From Symsagittifera roscoffensis (Eukaryota > Xenacoelomorpha > Acoela > Convolutidae): a stretch of DNA of 64,000 nucleotides. Under the pieces are notes generated by a model. The model worked only from the letters and a program-made list of their open reading frames with translations. It was not told the DNA's origin and ran no database searches. This document shows positions 45,705 to 56,807 of this stretch, piece by piece; position 1 is the first letter of the stretch, and the number at the start of each line of letters is the position of its first letter. A program made the position numbers and the translations under genes. The stretch spans positions 55,942,312-56,006,311 of the forward strand of contig NC_087066.1 of the NCBI RefSeq assembly GCF_963678635.1, in the 5' to 3' direction.

Positions 45705-47656
45705 CGTGGGCTAAAAAAATTATTATTTTGAGACTGAAAAGCGGTGGTATGGGGTTGTTCTATAATTTTTTCATAAGTATTTTCATCTTGTGAATGGTGT
45801 GTCATTATATGTTGGATGGGACTTTGTGATATGGTTGGTCTAAAATTTGGATTATGTGTTATTGCTAAACTTCGAAAATTTCGTGGGACTAGGGTTAGTG
45901 GATGGTTATGTGGTAGGGGTGGTAACTGTGGTGCTGTAGGCGTTGTGTCTACATTGTTATGTTCTTCGTCGTATGTGTTCTGTCTTGTTGCTATTTTTGT
46001 GTTGTATTCTTTTATTTGTGCGTCTAAAAGAATTTTGTTTATTGATGTAGAAAAAATTCCGAAAAATCCTGCAAATAGTATGCGTGCTACACTTGCTTGT
46101 CTGTTTACTTGTGTGTGTATAGCACATGTGTTGTAGATTCCTTTTAAAAGTGAAAAAAGAAATCCTATAAAGTTAAACATTGCGTATAAAATAGTTAATT
46201 TTTCTAAGATGTAGTAGGGCCATCCTAGAAAATCAAGAATTTCATTTTTGAGTGTAACAAAGCTAAAAATATTAATAGGTGATATATCTTGGGGACGGTA
46301 TTTTTCACCGTTTAGATATATATAATCTTTAATGTCTTTAAAATATCCGCTATAGTCTTGCGTATAGATGTCTGCAAATCCTGCGGTTTCGGCAAGTTTG
46401 CGTAAGTTTTGGTCAATTGATTGTCTTTGTATAGTGTCCATTTGTGTTAATAATTCTTGGAATTGTTGTGTTCTAATGTGATGTTGAATATCTGATTTTG
46501 AATATATTCCTATTGATTGTAAGTCGATATTTGGGTTTCAAGCGATAGCTCTAATGCTTTCAGGTGAAAATTTTTTGAGTGATTGCATTAATGTGGGATA
46601 TGGGGTAAGAAGGTAATATTTATCTTCATCAGGGTTTAGTTGTACTACATTGTGGCTATTTTCTGATCCACATGGGACTGCGGTATCCCAGAAATAGGTT
46701 CTTCTTGAAAGTGTGTCAACGAAATGTACTTTATTCTTATAAAAGATAGGGATTCTTTTATAGCATCGTTTGTCTTCAAAAACGTATAGTGGTGATACTT
46801 TTTTGGTACAAGTATAAAACCATAAAATGTTTCCTTCGTAGTCTAAAAAATTTGATCTATTTCCTGATAGTAAATATCCTGCGTAGGGTATTTTTAATAC
46901 TGCTAGTGCAAGTGATTGTAATATTTGTGTTCTTTCTAATTCGCATAATTGGTGAAGTGTTTCTAATTCGGAGAGTGACATTTCTTGAAAAATTCGGCTA
47001 ATCGTGTAGTCTAATTTCATATCTAAGTGAATATCATAGTGGATATTACCGAAATATGTACTATTCATTAGTGATAGCTCTTGTAAACGTGTGCTTTGAT
47101 CGTCTTGGGGCTTTAGATTTCCACCAGGTTGACCTGTATTTTTTTGAAAATTAACTGGTATATATGATGTTCCTTCATTTGGAGGATGACTTGTGGCGTA
47201 TGGGTCGACTTTTATTTTTCCAGTGGTCATGTCGAATCCTTTTTCGTATTCAACTAGTATTTCGGAGTATTGTGTTTTATGAAGTGGGTTTTTATATTTA
47301 CATGCAAGTTCTGTTTCTTGATATACTTGAAAACGTGTTAATTTATTTCCTATATTGTGAATGTTTCTAAAATTAGAACTTATTTTTCGTAATGGATTTA
47401 CTTGTTCATATGGTATTGATTGTATAAAACATTTTTCGTGAAATTTTATCATACGAGCGTGTATTTTTGCTACTTGAAATGTTGTACATGTGTCTTCGGG
47501 GAACCAAACAATTGTTGCTTGTGTTCGTGTTGTAGGGTCGCAATAACCTTGATCATTTTTACAAGGTAATCTAATTCCTTGATAGATCATTGTGTTGTCT
47601 GATAAATCTCGTGTGAGTTGTATTTTTTCGAGTTGTTTTTTCCAATCGAAAAACAT
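45701..47656 (-). pseudogene. Envelope-like glycoprotein, main part (frames F and G, one in-frame TGA)
   Basis: One frame runs from ATG 47656 to the stop at 45701-45703, broken only by TGA at 46538-46540. The part before TGA (372 codons) has paired-cysteine ectodomain features: CKNDQGYCDP, WFPEDTC, LCELERTQ, then spaced Cys segments with RCYKR and a late PCG. This pattern resembles class III fusion glycoproteins of the chuvirus/herpesvirus gB type; the assignment is from memory of the family layout and needs a profile search. The part after TGA has two hydrophobic segments (YAMFNFIGFLFSLL and ILFAGFFGIF) suitable for membrane anchoring, then a polar tail. The missing N-terminal part with signal peptide lies in frame E in a different frame. 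As it stands the protein would be truncated before its anchor. Confidence 0.65.
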
Positions 47657-47753
47657 TATTTTTTAGTATCCTTTTTTTTTGTGTCTGCTTTGCAGTTTGA
47701 TGGGTTATTTATACCAATGTGTGGTATCCAGTGTTTATCGTGTATGTCATAGG

Positions 47754-48326
47754 TTAATAGGTTAATCGTCCGTGTGCGCCGTTATATGGGTATTTTTCAT
47801 CTAATTTTATATGTCCTTGATATCTTTCAAGTTCTGCTTGATGTACAGAGTCTGAAAAAACTTGGAAGTATACTAACTTTCTATTTGAGTTTTTATTTTG
47901 TGTGATATTTAGTCTAAGTAACTCGTTTTTACAATCTTCGGGACTTAGGTGTAAAAGTCGTTCGATATTACTTTGGTAGAATGATTCATGGTCAAGTTGG
48001 TTTTTATTTCCGTTTGAGACTTGTGAACAATGTACTTTTTTCTCAGAGAATGTTGCTGTGAATTTATATCCTATAACTGTTGTTGCTCGGGCTTTTGAGT
48101 AAAATGTTGCTATTACATTTGTTGTTTCTATGGCTTGTGGTTCTGTTTCGCATTGTGATACTTGATTTATTGCATATTTGTGTAGTGTTTTTTGTTCGTT
48201 TTCTTCACAATCGTAATGTGTTACTAATAAATCTTGGGGTCCTGTGCGGGGGGAAGGGTTTATGTTTTGATTTGAGATTACTAGAAAAAGGAGTTGGAGA
48301 AAAATTAATAATTTTAGAATATACAT
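47754..48326 (-). pseudogene. Envelope-like glycoprotein, N-terminal part (frame E)
   Basis: These 190 codons start with a signal peptide (MYILKLLIFLQLLFLVIS) and continue with Cys-containing ectodomain sequence (HYDCEE, SQCETE, VHCSQ, EDCKNE). Its position and style make it the probable N-terminus of the glycoprotein at 45701-47656. The two lie in different frames, separated by about 100 bp that include an A9 run near 47670. Whether this is a mutation or programmed slippage cannot be decided here. The ATG overlaps the end of frame D by 13 bases. Confidence 0.6.
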
Positions 48327-49627
48327 GTGTATGATAATCCTGAGTATGGGTTATAAAATGTAATGTAACCAATTGTCTTTTTGCTGTATCTGTCGTATTT
48401 ATATATTACTTCAGTTGTTATAAAAGGTGGTGGTAGTGATTGAGCTGTTATGTTTGGTGGGTTTAAAGGGTAGGGATGTTGAGTAATGTTGTTTAGTTTA
48501 ACTGTGATTTCAAATTTTAATTGTAAACTATTTTGTTGGAGTATTTGTATATTGTGGTCACGAATATCGTCGTGGATGTCTTGTCGATATTGTAGTCTAT
48601 TGAGTGCCCAGTTGTGAAGGCGATTACTTTCTAAGTGTTGTCCAAATAGTGGTGGAGGTGCTGTAAATGTATTCCAATCTAGTCTTAAAGGAATAGTTGT
48701 TGATGATTGTTCTCGATATCTTGCGTCGAGATTATTTGGAAAATTTAAGTTAAAAGGTGTCGGTGAAATTTGGCTAATTGATGGTGTTGATGGTAGTGAT
48801 AATGTTTCCGGTAGTGATGAGGATGTTGTATCTGAAGAAATCTCTATTGGGTCATTGGTTAAATTTGGTTCACCTTGTCTGAATGAATGTGTTGTCCAAT
48901 ATGGTAGTCGTGATGTTTGGTTTGGGGGATTAAAGGGATTTTCACGTATTTGTTCAGATGTTGGTGTTGAACCTAAGTAATCTGAGGGTAGGCTTGAGGT
49001 GCTACGTTGTGAAAGAAGTGTAGGGGTTTCTGGTAAGATACCAGTGGGGTTTTCTGGAGTGCTTTGTGATGGGGATTGAGGTATTTCAAAATGAACTCGG
49101 GGAGTTTGAAAATTTCTATTTCGTCGAGGATGTATAATTTGTCTATTTATTTCGGTTGTGTTTTGGTTTTGGCTAGGATGTCGTATTCTACTTAGTTCTG
49201 GTGGTAGTGTTGGGTATAAGTTATATGTTGGTTCACTTAAAGGTGCTTGCCGTTGAACGGGTTCTAGTGGTTAAGATAAGCGTGCGTGTCGTTCTTCAAA
49301 AGTATATGGGTTATCTTGAAAGGAAATTCGTGTAGATGTTTGAGGATTTTGGGTAGTTGAAGGTGTTGTTGGGTTATCTTGGGATGATGTTGGTGAAGAC
49401 TGACTTTGGGACTGTTGGTTAGCAATTTTTGATAGTTTTTTTGGTTTATTCTTTTAGTGAAAAAGTTTATGTTTATTATAGTATTCTTCTAAAAAAAGAA
49501 TTAGGAGGATTGTTGCTAGAGCGAATGTGATGATTGCTTTCTTTATACATTTGCATTTGTATATAATCAAGGGCTTTTGAAAGTTGGAGGAATAGTTCAA
49601 ATATGGAATAGAAAATTTAAAAAACAT
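48314..49627 (-). pseudogene. Frame D: one-TM, Pro/Ser-rich protein with two in-frame TAA
   Basis: From ATG 49627 one frame runs for 437 codons to TAA 48314-48316, interrupted by TAA at 49454-49456 and 49271-49273. Near residue 30-45 is a single hydrophobic helix (AIITFALATILLILFL) preceded by a basic Cys/Lys stretch (YKCKCIKK), suggesting a signal anchor or palmitoylated membrane protein. The following ~220 residues are Pro/Ser/Thr-rich. The last ~130 look folded and end with a Tyr-rich strand (VIYKYDRY...SGLSYTCIF). The family is not recognised. It lies between pol and envelope and overlaps the envelope start by 13 bp, so it may be co-expressed with it. Confidence 0.55.
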
Positions 49628-50349
49628 TGCAAAAAATGATTAAGATTATTACAAAAGATTCAAAGATATCAAAAAGAAATATTATAAAAGTTTTAAGTAT
49701 CGTAAAAAATTGTATGAGATTTGTTAGAATTATATTGACTGATTGGGAGAAGAGCATTTAAAAAATGACTTCTTGATCGAATATTTTTTGTTGTTTGGGG
49801 CAATTTTCAAGTGTGGTCGGATTATTTATTGGTTTTTTGACAAGTGGGTTGAGTTTTGTGAAAAATTGTTGGGGGCAATTTTTATGGTGATCGGGAGGTC
49901 GTCTTTTTCTTTATTTTTATTTGTCAAATGATCCGGGGTATGGTGAGATTTTTGTACTTTAGGCTAAGTAAAATGGTCGTTCTTTTACTTTAGGCTAATT
50001 TAACATATTTGTTTTGGGGATATTTGAGGTCTGAGTTGGGGAAATATTGTTGATCTTTATGTTATTAGATAAGGGAGGGTTATGATATTATGGGTATATT
50101 TATTTTAGTTGTCAAGTTGGAGTGGTTTGCTTATTTTTGACCTGGAGGTCGCAAAGTTATAGTTAGAGATATGCCTGGAGTTTTAGATCGTTCGTCTAGT
50201 TGATCTGAGTTGAAGTTAGAGAAGGTGACGGATTGGATGAATCCTATTGGCTAATTATGAACTAGAATCATTGCGTGTTTGTCAGCATGTTATTTTGAAA
50301 AATGAAAATTCAAAATGTTTCAAAGGTTTCAAGATTGTGAAATATAAAA
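49628..50349 (-). other. Spacer between pol and frame D
   Basis: About 720 AT-rich bp with no frame I can support on either strand. The plus-strand frame 49743-49931 is low complexity. Confidence 0.5.
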
Positions 50350-51545
50350 TTAAAGTTGTTTTTGAAATTCGACTTTCTTTAATATTTTAGATTGTGGGAT
50401 GAATATTTTATAATTTTTACGTGGTTGATTTCTAAGTCGTGATGACTCTCTATGTTCTGATTTGTCGATTTGCTCTTGGGGTATTATTTGTTCTGTCATT
50501 TTTCTATTTCTCCTTTCTTTTTGAGATGTATTTTGATCTAGATTTTTTGTATTGCTTTTTGTGGTGGTTGATTTTGTATTTTGGTTTTTGAGGTGAAAAT
50601 CTTTTTGTTCCTTTGTTGTATTTTCCGTATGTGGGTTATTTTGAATAACTTTTAAACCTGTAAAAGAATATAATTGAGTTAGTTCGCGGAGTGCGTATTC
50701 TTTTGGATAATAAGGTAATAGGTTAATTCGATGTTGAACGATTTCTTTTTTGTCTGAGTCGGTGATTTTTTATGTGACATCAGTGGGTTTTGCAATTATT
50801 TGGTATGGTCCTTTACGAAGGTGTTGTAATTTTTTAGAAATTCCTTTTTGAGTATTAAAATTGGGTATTAAAACAAATGTTCCAATTTTTAAATCGGAGG
50901 CTGGTGTAAAGCGTGAATTTATTTGTTCATTAATGTTTTGCCTTTGTAACAACTTTTTTGTTACTTTTTGGTAAATTTCATTGTGTTTTTTATCTCTGTT
51001 TAAAATCCATTCGGTGTGTGTACCGGAGGCTAATTTAAGAATTTGTGGGTGATGAAAATGATCTTCATCGTGTGTATGTAAAGGTAGGTTATAACAAATT
51101 GAATCTTTATTCGGTTGACAATAACTTTGTGCGTTTTTATGAGAGTTTGCTGTAAACATTATTGGTTTGCGTGGCTTTTGGTTAAAAACCATTTCATATG
51201 GTGACATTCCTAGAGTTGTCGTAATTTGTGAATTATATGCTGAGGGAAATAATTTTACATCTGCTGACCATTCGGTGTATCTTGTATCATTTCCATTGAT
51301 GATACATCTGAGATATTCTTGTAATGAACGGTTCATACCTTCGACTAAGCCGTTTGTCCAAGGTGCGTGATATGTACGTGGTTTGTGTTTGATGTTATAT
51401 AAATGACATAGTGTGATGATTTCATTATTTATGAATTCTGTACCGTTGTCTGTAACTAAAATTTCTGGTAGTCCAAATTTGGCTATCCAGTGTTCATAAA
51501 GCGTTGTGTAAGCGTAATAAGCGTTACAATGTGGTACTGGGTTAA
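50350..51545 (-). pseudogene. Integrase second half and C-terminal tail (frame-shifted from pol)
   Basis: This frame continues integrase after a one-base frame change near 51540. It contains the second catalytic Asp (TDNGTEF), the Glu region (NGLVEGMNRSLQEY), a zone typical of Ty3 integrases (SPYEMVFNQKPRKP) and a KLQHLRKGPYQI chromatin/SH3-like end. A TAA at 50770-50772 interrupts it, but the frame stays open to TAA 50350-50352, adding about 139 Lys/Asn/Gln-rich codons. The match of coding character on both sides of the TAA suggests a single mutation. Confidence 0.8.
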
Positions 51546-54500
51546 GGGTACATAATGTGTAAATGCGTCAACAATTACCATAATGTAGGAATTTCCTTCA
51601 GATGAGGGTGAAATTGGTCCTTTTGTATCAAAGGAGATACGGTGGTTAAAGTACAAACTTTGTCCTTTAAAATCTTGTTTTTGTGCTATTTGTTTTTGAT
51701 TTGGATAAGGTTTATTTAGTTGACATACTATACAATCATTGCATAGTACTTTTATCCAAATTGGTGCATTTGGGAAATAAAAGTTTTGTATGAAATTTGA
51801 ATATGTTTTCTCTGATCCAGAGTGTCCTTTAATATTTTGTGTATGTGAAATATTAAAAGCTATGAGAATCATACTCAAAGGGAGACAGGGAACTGTAGAT
51901 TCATTTAATTTATATTCTAAAAGGTCTGTATTTTCGTTAATTGTTGTATTATTAAATTTTCGAAAGTATCGGAGGAGTGTTTTGTTTCCTAAAATAGTTG
52001 TATCTGCCTTGACGGGTTTAGTTTTATATTTGTGCCATGATTTTAGTTGTCTAATTACTGGGTCAAGATTTTGATATTGTTTCAATGTTGAAATTGTAAT
52101 TGTTTCTGTTGGGGGGAGAAAAATGTTTTCAGTTTCTAATTTAGATAAGGGTATTGTATCAAGTGGGTCATGGAGGTCAAAAACTTGATTTATTGTGTAT
52201 TTTGAATCGTTTGTTTGTGGTCCTGATAAATTTATTTTATCAGTTAAGTTTTCTTTTTCAATTAGTGGAAAAAGATATTTTTTAGGCGGGTGTTGTTTTA
52301 TCCTTTTTTGTTGGGTGTTATTTTTTATCCATTGTGAATATGGAATTGGTTTAAAAGTTGATGTTCCAAGTAGATCAACTTCATAATGATTATTTTGGCA
52401 ATCTAAATAAAGTGGAAAATGTTGTAAACTATTTATCTGTGATTGTTCAACGTCAGTTTTTACTGCATATTTGCATTCCAATCGGGGTGATGTTTCGTTT
52501 TCTGCAAGGTAGAATTTTATATTTTTGGGTATTTCGACTGTGGTTTTACGTGTAAGTAATTCAGGTGGCGTATTTCGCCTTAAAGTGTCTGGTAATGCAA
52601 GATTTTTTCCTGCGGTCCAAACTATATGTAAGTTTGGGAATTTCATTAAAATTAGTTGAAATCTATAAACTCGGTGGTTTGGATTAGATTTTTGTGTAAA
52701 GAGAAAGATGATTGGTTTATGGTCTGTGAAAAGAACTGTTGGATGTTTTGATCCAAGTATCAGAAATTCATATTCTGTGAGTGTATATATTATGGCTTTA
52801 CATTCTCTCATTAGAGTTGAGAGTCGTAGCTCTGCTTGAGTGAATAATTGAGAATTTGCTGATATAAGGTTCATTTTATTTGTACCATTATGTGATTGTA
52901 ATAATGCTGCGCCGATGCCAAAGTTCGAAGCATCGCACATTGCATAGAATGGTTGATTTGGATCTGGAATTGTGTTCGAAATTTGTTCAGTTAAGAGTTT
53001 CTTAATTTCTTCAAATCGTGCTTGATGTTCTGTATTCCATTCAAAATTATTTTGTTTTCTAAGTATATTATAGAATGGTCTTAGGTATAATTGCATTTTA
53101 TAAACATATTTGCTTAAAAAGTTTAACATTCCAAGGAATTTTTGGATTTTCTTTTTATTTGTTGGTCGTTGGAGTTTCTGAATAGCATCAATGCGTGATT
53201 TCAATGGAGTGATTGTTTTTCTTTCTATATTATGTCCTAGGAATTTAACTCTTGTCAAAAAGAAGTGTGATTTATCGGGGGCGGCCTTCAGATTTTCGTT
53301 CTGAAGTATTTGGTGATAATGTTCTAAAACATTGAACATTTCTTCTTTAGTCTGTGATTGCATAAAAACATCGTCTAAATAGGTGATTGCGTTTTTCTTG
53401 AGTATTAGTGGTCTAAAAATTTTGCTCATAAAAGCTGAAAATGCTGCTGGTCCTATGGATATTCCATAGAATAGGCGGTTGAATTCATACTGTTGGTTTC
53501 CAATAACAAATTGTGTTAAACGTCGCGATTGTTCATCTAATGGCATTTGATTATATGCACTGTTCATATCTGCGGTTGTAAAGTATTTTCCGTTTATTTT
53601 TGTTAAAATAACTTGTATTGGTTCAATAGGCCAATTGCACTTTGATTCATCTATGAGTGAGTTGAGGTATCTAGCGTCGAGAACGATTTTTAATGATTCT
53701 CCTTTGGCTAGAATGATAACAGGGTTGATAAATGTGTTACCTTTTGGTTGTTCGTCTTTATTTACTGGTGATATAATGTTGTATTGTTCTAAAATGTCGA
53801 GTAATCTGTTCACTTTATCGTGTAAGTGAATTGGTACTTTACTTGCTCTTTGTTTTTTGAAAACTGCGTCTGGTTTTAATGGGAGATGTAGTGATGAGCT
53901 GATTTTGCCAACATCAAATTTGGATGTTGCATAGACTGATGAATATTTGATTAGCTGTTTGGCTAATTTATCAAATTTGTCTTGTGTTATTTGTGAATGT
54001 TGGAAGTTAAACATTGTTAAAAATTTCTGTTGATTCTCTGTGTAGTTACTTATGTTGTATGTAGGTTTGAAATATGGGGTTTTTGTGAAATAATCCGTAT
54101 TTCCTTTTTCGTTACTTATTATATTATTTATGGATAATTCTTCATTAAGAATTGTGGATTGACAAATATCTAATAATTGGAGTATATTATTTACCCGATA
54201 TGCTTTTTCGTATATTGGTGATATTGTAGCGTTGGTTTCGCAATAGCCTAAAAGTCTTAAAGATGATGTTACTTGGTAGGGTGTATTGTTGTATACATGT
54301 AAAGAAATAATATCTGAATTCGAGTTTTTCAAATATTTTATTGATGAGATTGTGATTTTGAAAAATTTATGGATAGGTTTGAATTCAAAATCTGACATGT
54401 AAAATTGTTGTTTGTTTTGTTTTTTATCATATTGGTGAACTTGTTTTATTGAAAAATTGTATATGTTTCCTGATAGTGGTTTCAAGTGTTTTCTTTGTTG

Positions 54501-56807
54501 GTTATATATTGGATAGAATTTTGAAAAGAATGGTGGTTGTTTATTTAATCTTTGAAAAAATGTTAGGGATGTGTCTTTTGTTTTTGTATATTTATCTTTG
54601 ATTAGTATTTTACTGTTCAAGATGTTTTTTGTTGGTATATATTTAGAGATAAATGGTATTCCAATGATATTGTGTTTAATATCAGTGATATGGAATATTT
54701 GTTTAAATGGTTTATTTAAAATTTTATTTTGCTCTATTGTTCTTGTGGGGAGAAGAAATAATTGAATTTTTCCGTAGTTTATTAATGTTGATCCTTGTGA
54801 TGTTGCTAGCTTACTGGAGGTTTCAAGAGGTGTTAGCTTTGGGTGTAAGGTTTTTATTTCATTCCATGTGGGAATGTTTATTATATTTGATTCTGCTCCT
54901 GAATCAATTAGAAAATCAATTTCAAGATCTGGTGGTTGAAATTCTTTGTTTCTTGGACTTTCTAAGAGAAATGGTATTGTCCAAATTTTTTCTTTAGGTT
55001 GTTCTTTTTGTATATTTTGATAGATGTGGTTTGTATTCAAGCATTTTGTTTTGTCATTCTCATTGGATTGATTTGTAGCGTTAATTCCATTAATTTCTTG
55101 CGTCGTTGGTGTGGAATGGATGGGTTCAATATAATAATTGTGAAGGAGTTCTGATTGATTTTCATATATGTGTGATGAAAATGGTTGTTCATATATAATA
55201 GGTTCATAGTCATTTTCGATTGCTATCATATTGATGGAGAGAGTGTTTTCTGTATCACTTTCTGAGTCTGATGATCCACAGTTTATTTGATTGAGTTGTA
55301 ACGTATCATTTACTGTGTCATCAATACCTGGGGGGTCTGATGTTGTTTCTGGATTTGATTGTACTTGATTAATATGTCTTTGATGTTTAGGTGTACTACT
55401 TCTGTGGCGATTATTAGAATTATTATAAGGATTATTATTCCGGTGTGGTGATTGGGAATAATTTCTATAACGATTATTATAACTTGAATGTCGATTTTGT
55501 GAATTAATTCGTGATCTATATTGATAATTACCGTTTGATCTGTTATATGAGTTATTTCTTGATCGATTGTTTGGGTAATACTGATTTCGGTTGTTTGAAT
55601 AGCTTCTATTTCGATTATTGGAATAGTTTCTATTTCTATTATATGATGAGTTTCGTGACTGATTGTTTGGATAGTATTTATTTCTTGATTGTGAATTAGA
55701 TCTAGAAACAAATTGTGTTGTGTTTGAATTAGATCTGGAGTAGTTATTTCGACTATTTGGTCTATTGTAGTGATTTTGTGACGGATTTTGTGTATGTCTT
55801 CGTTCTGGCGATCTTCCTCTATAACTTGAGTTATGTGGTGATTGAGTTCTTGTATAATTTGTATTGTTCGGGAGTGGTTTTCCTGAACTGTTGTTGCTGT
55901 ATACATTTTTGTTCGGTAGATTTTGATCTTTCTTCATGTATTGATAGAATGATTTATTTGGTTCTTTATATTTTTGAGGTTTATTTTGATTGTCTTGCTG
56001 TTTTTGTCTACATTCAGAAATACTATGTCCATATCGTCGGCAATAGTTCCACCATTTTTTGAAAGATGGTTTGCCTTTAAAGTTTGGGAGTTTTTCATAA
56101 ATATTGAGTATTTCAGTGATTTTTTCAACGAGGTCTGTATCTGATTCCTGTATATTGTTGATATTTGTGGAATTTGTTTCAATTCGGTTAACAAATTGTA
56201 ATTTCAGATTTTCTGTTTCTTCGAGTTTCATTGTGATTTCCGCTTGTTCTAGTTTGTCTACTAGTTTTCGAAAATCTAAATCGGGTTCTCGAATTGAGGA
56301 GGGATGGGATGCTCTCTTTTTTATTGCTATTTTCCTTAATTGCGGTGTTAAGGTCATCATTAGGATTTCTGTCATTTTTGTGTTTTTATAGTCGTGTGTA
56401 TTTAATGAATATGCTTTTCGAACTAGTGTTTCGATGCGTACTGCTAATTGCTTGATGGTTTCGTTTGGTAATCTGCGAATTTCATTACATAAAACTCTTT
56501 GTTGTTGTTTGTTTCTTTCGGAGTCAAAAATTTTTGAAAATTCTTGTGTAAACCTTTTCCAATTTGATTTAATTTCTATAGGCAATACTGAAAACCATTT
56601 TTGGGCTGCGCCGTCTAAGGTTGTCTGTATCAACGCTGTGCGTCGATGTATCCAGTTTTGATGTAGTGGCGTATTAATTGGTTCAGGTCCTATATTTAAA
56701 ATCAAATTTGCTGTTACTGCATTTAATTAATCTTCTACAGAATATTCAGGGTCTGTTCCTGTAAATACCATTAAAGGTTTGTTTGATGTTATTGATGATC
56801 CACCCAT
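51483..56807 (-). pseudogene. gag-pol of the 18.8-kb element (gag, PR, RT, RNase H, IN first half)
   Basis: The frame starts at ATG 56807 (19-bp overlap with frame C) and has a TAA at 56727-56729, then stays open for over 1,740 codons to 51483. Gag: a Ty3-type capsid segment (LDGAAQKWFSVLP, near 56610). Nucleocapsid: one knuckle CRRYGHSISEC in which the expected first Cys is Trp (56049-56051), followed by a long Asn/Arg/Ser/Tyr-rich tract (55930-55380). Protease: LIDSGAESN (about 54900). Reverse transcriptase: VLDARYLNS, TTADMNSAYNQM, box YLDD (about 53380). RNase H: CDASNFGIGAALL and TDHKPI. Integrase: H...H...C..C zinc region (ISHTQNIKGH, CNDCIVC) and FDTKGPISPS with the first catalytic Asp. 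The catalytic residues seen are intact; the early TAA and the frame change in integrase are the defects. Confidence 0.92.

Noticed and set aside
55310-55906. Ile/Thr/His-rich open frame of 198 codons on the - strand
   Set aside because: It is an out-of-frame shadow of the Asn/Arg/Ser repeat tract of gag-pol.
51483-56705. Reassignment of TAA to a sense codon to explain the in-frame TAA codons
   Set aside because: The 1,740-codon gag-pol frame and the 602-codon frame H contain no TAA although the DNA is AT-rich, and frames end with TAA, so TAA acts as stop.
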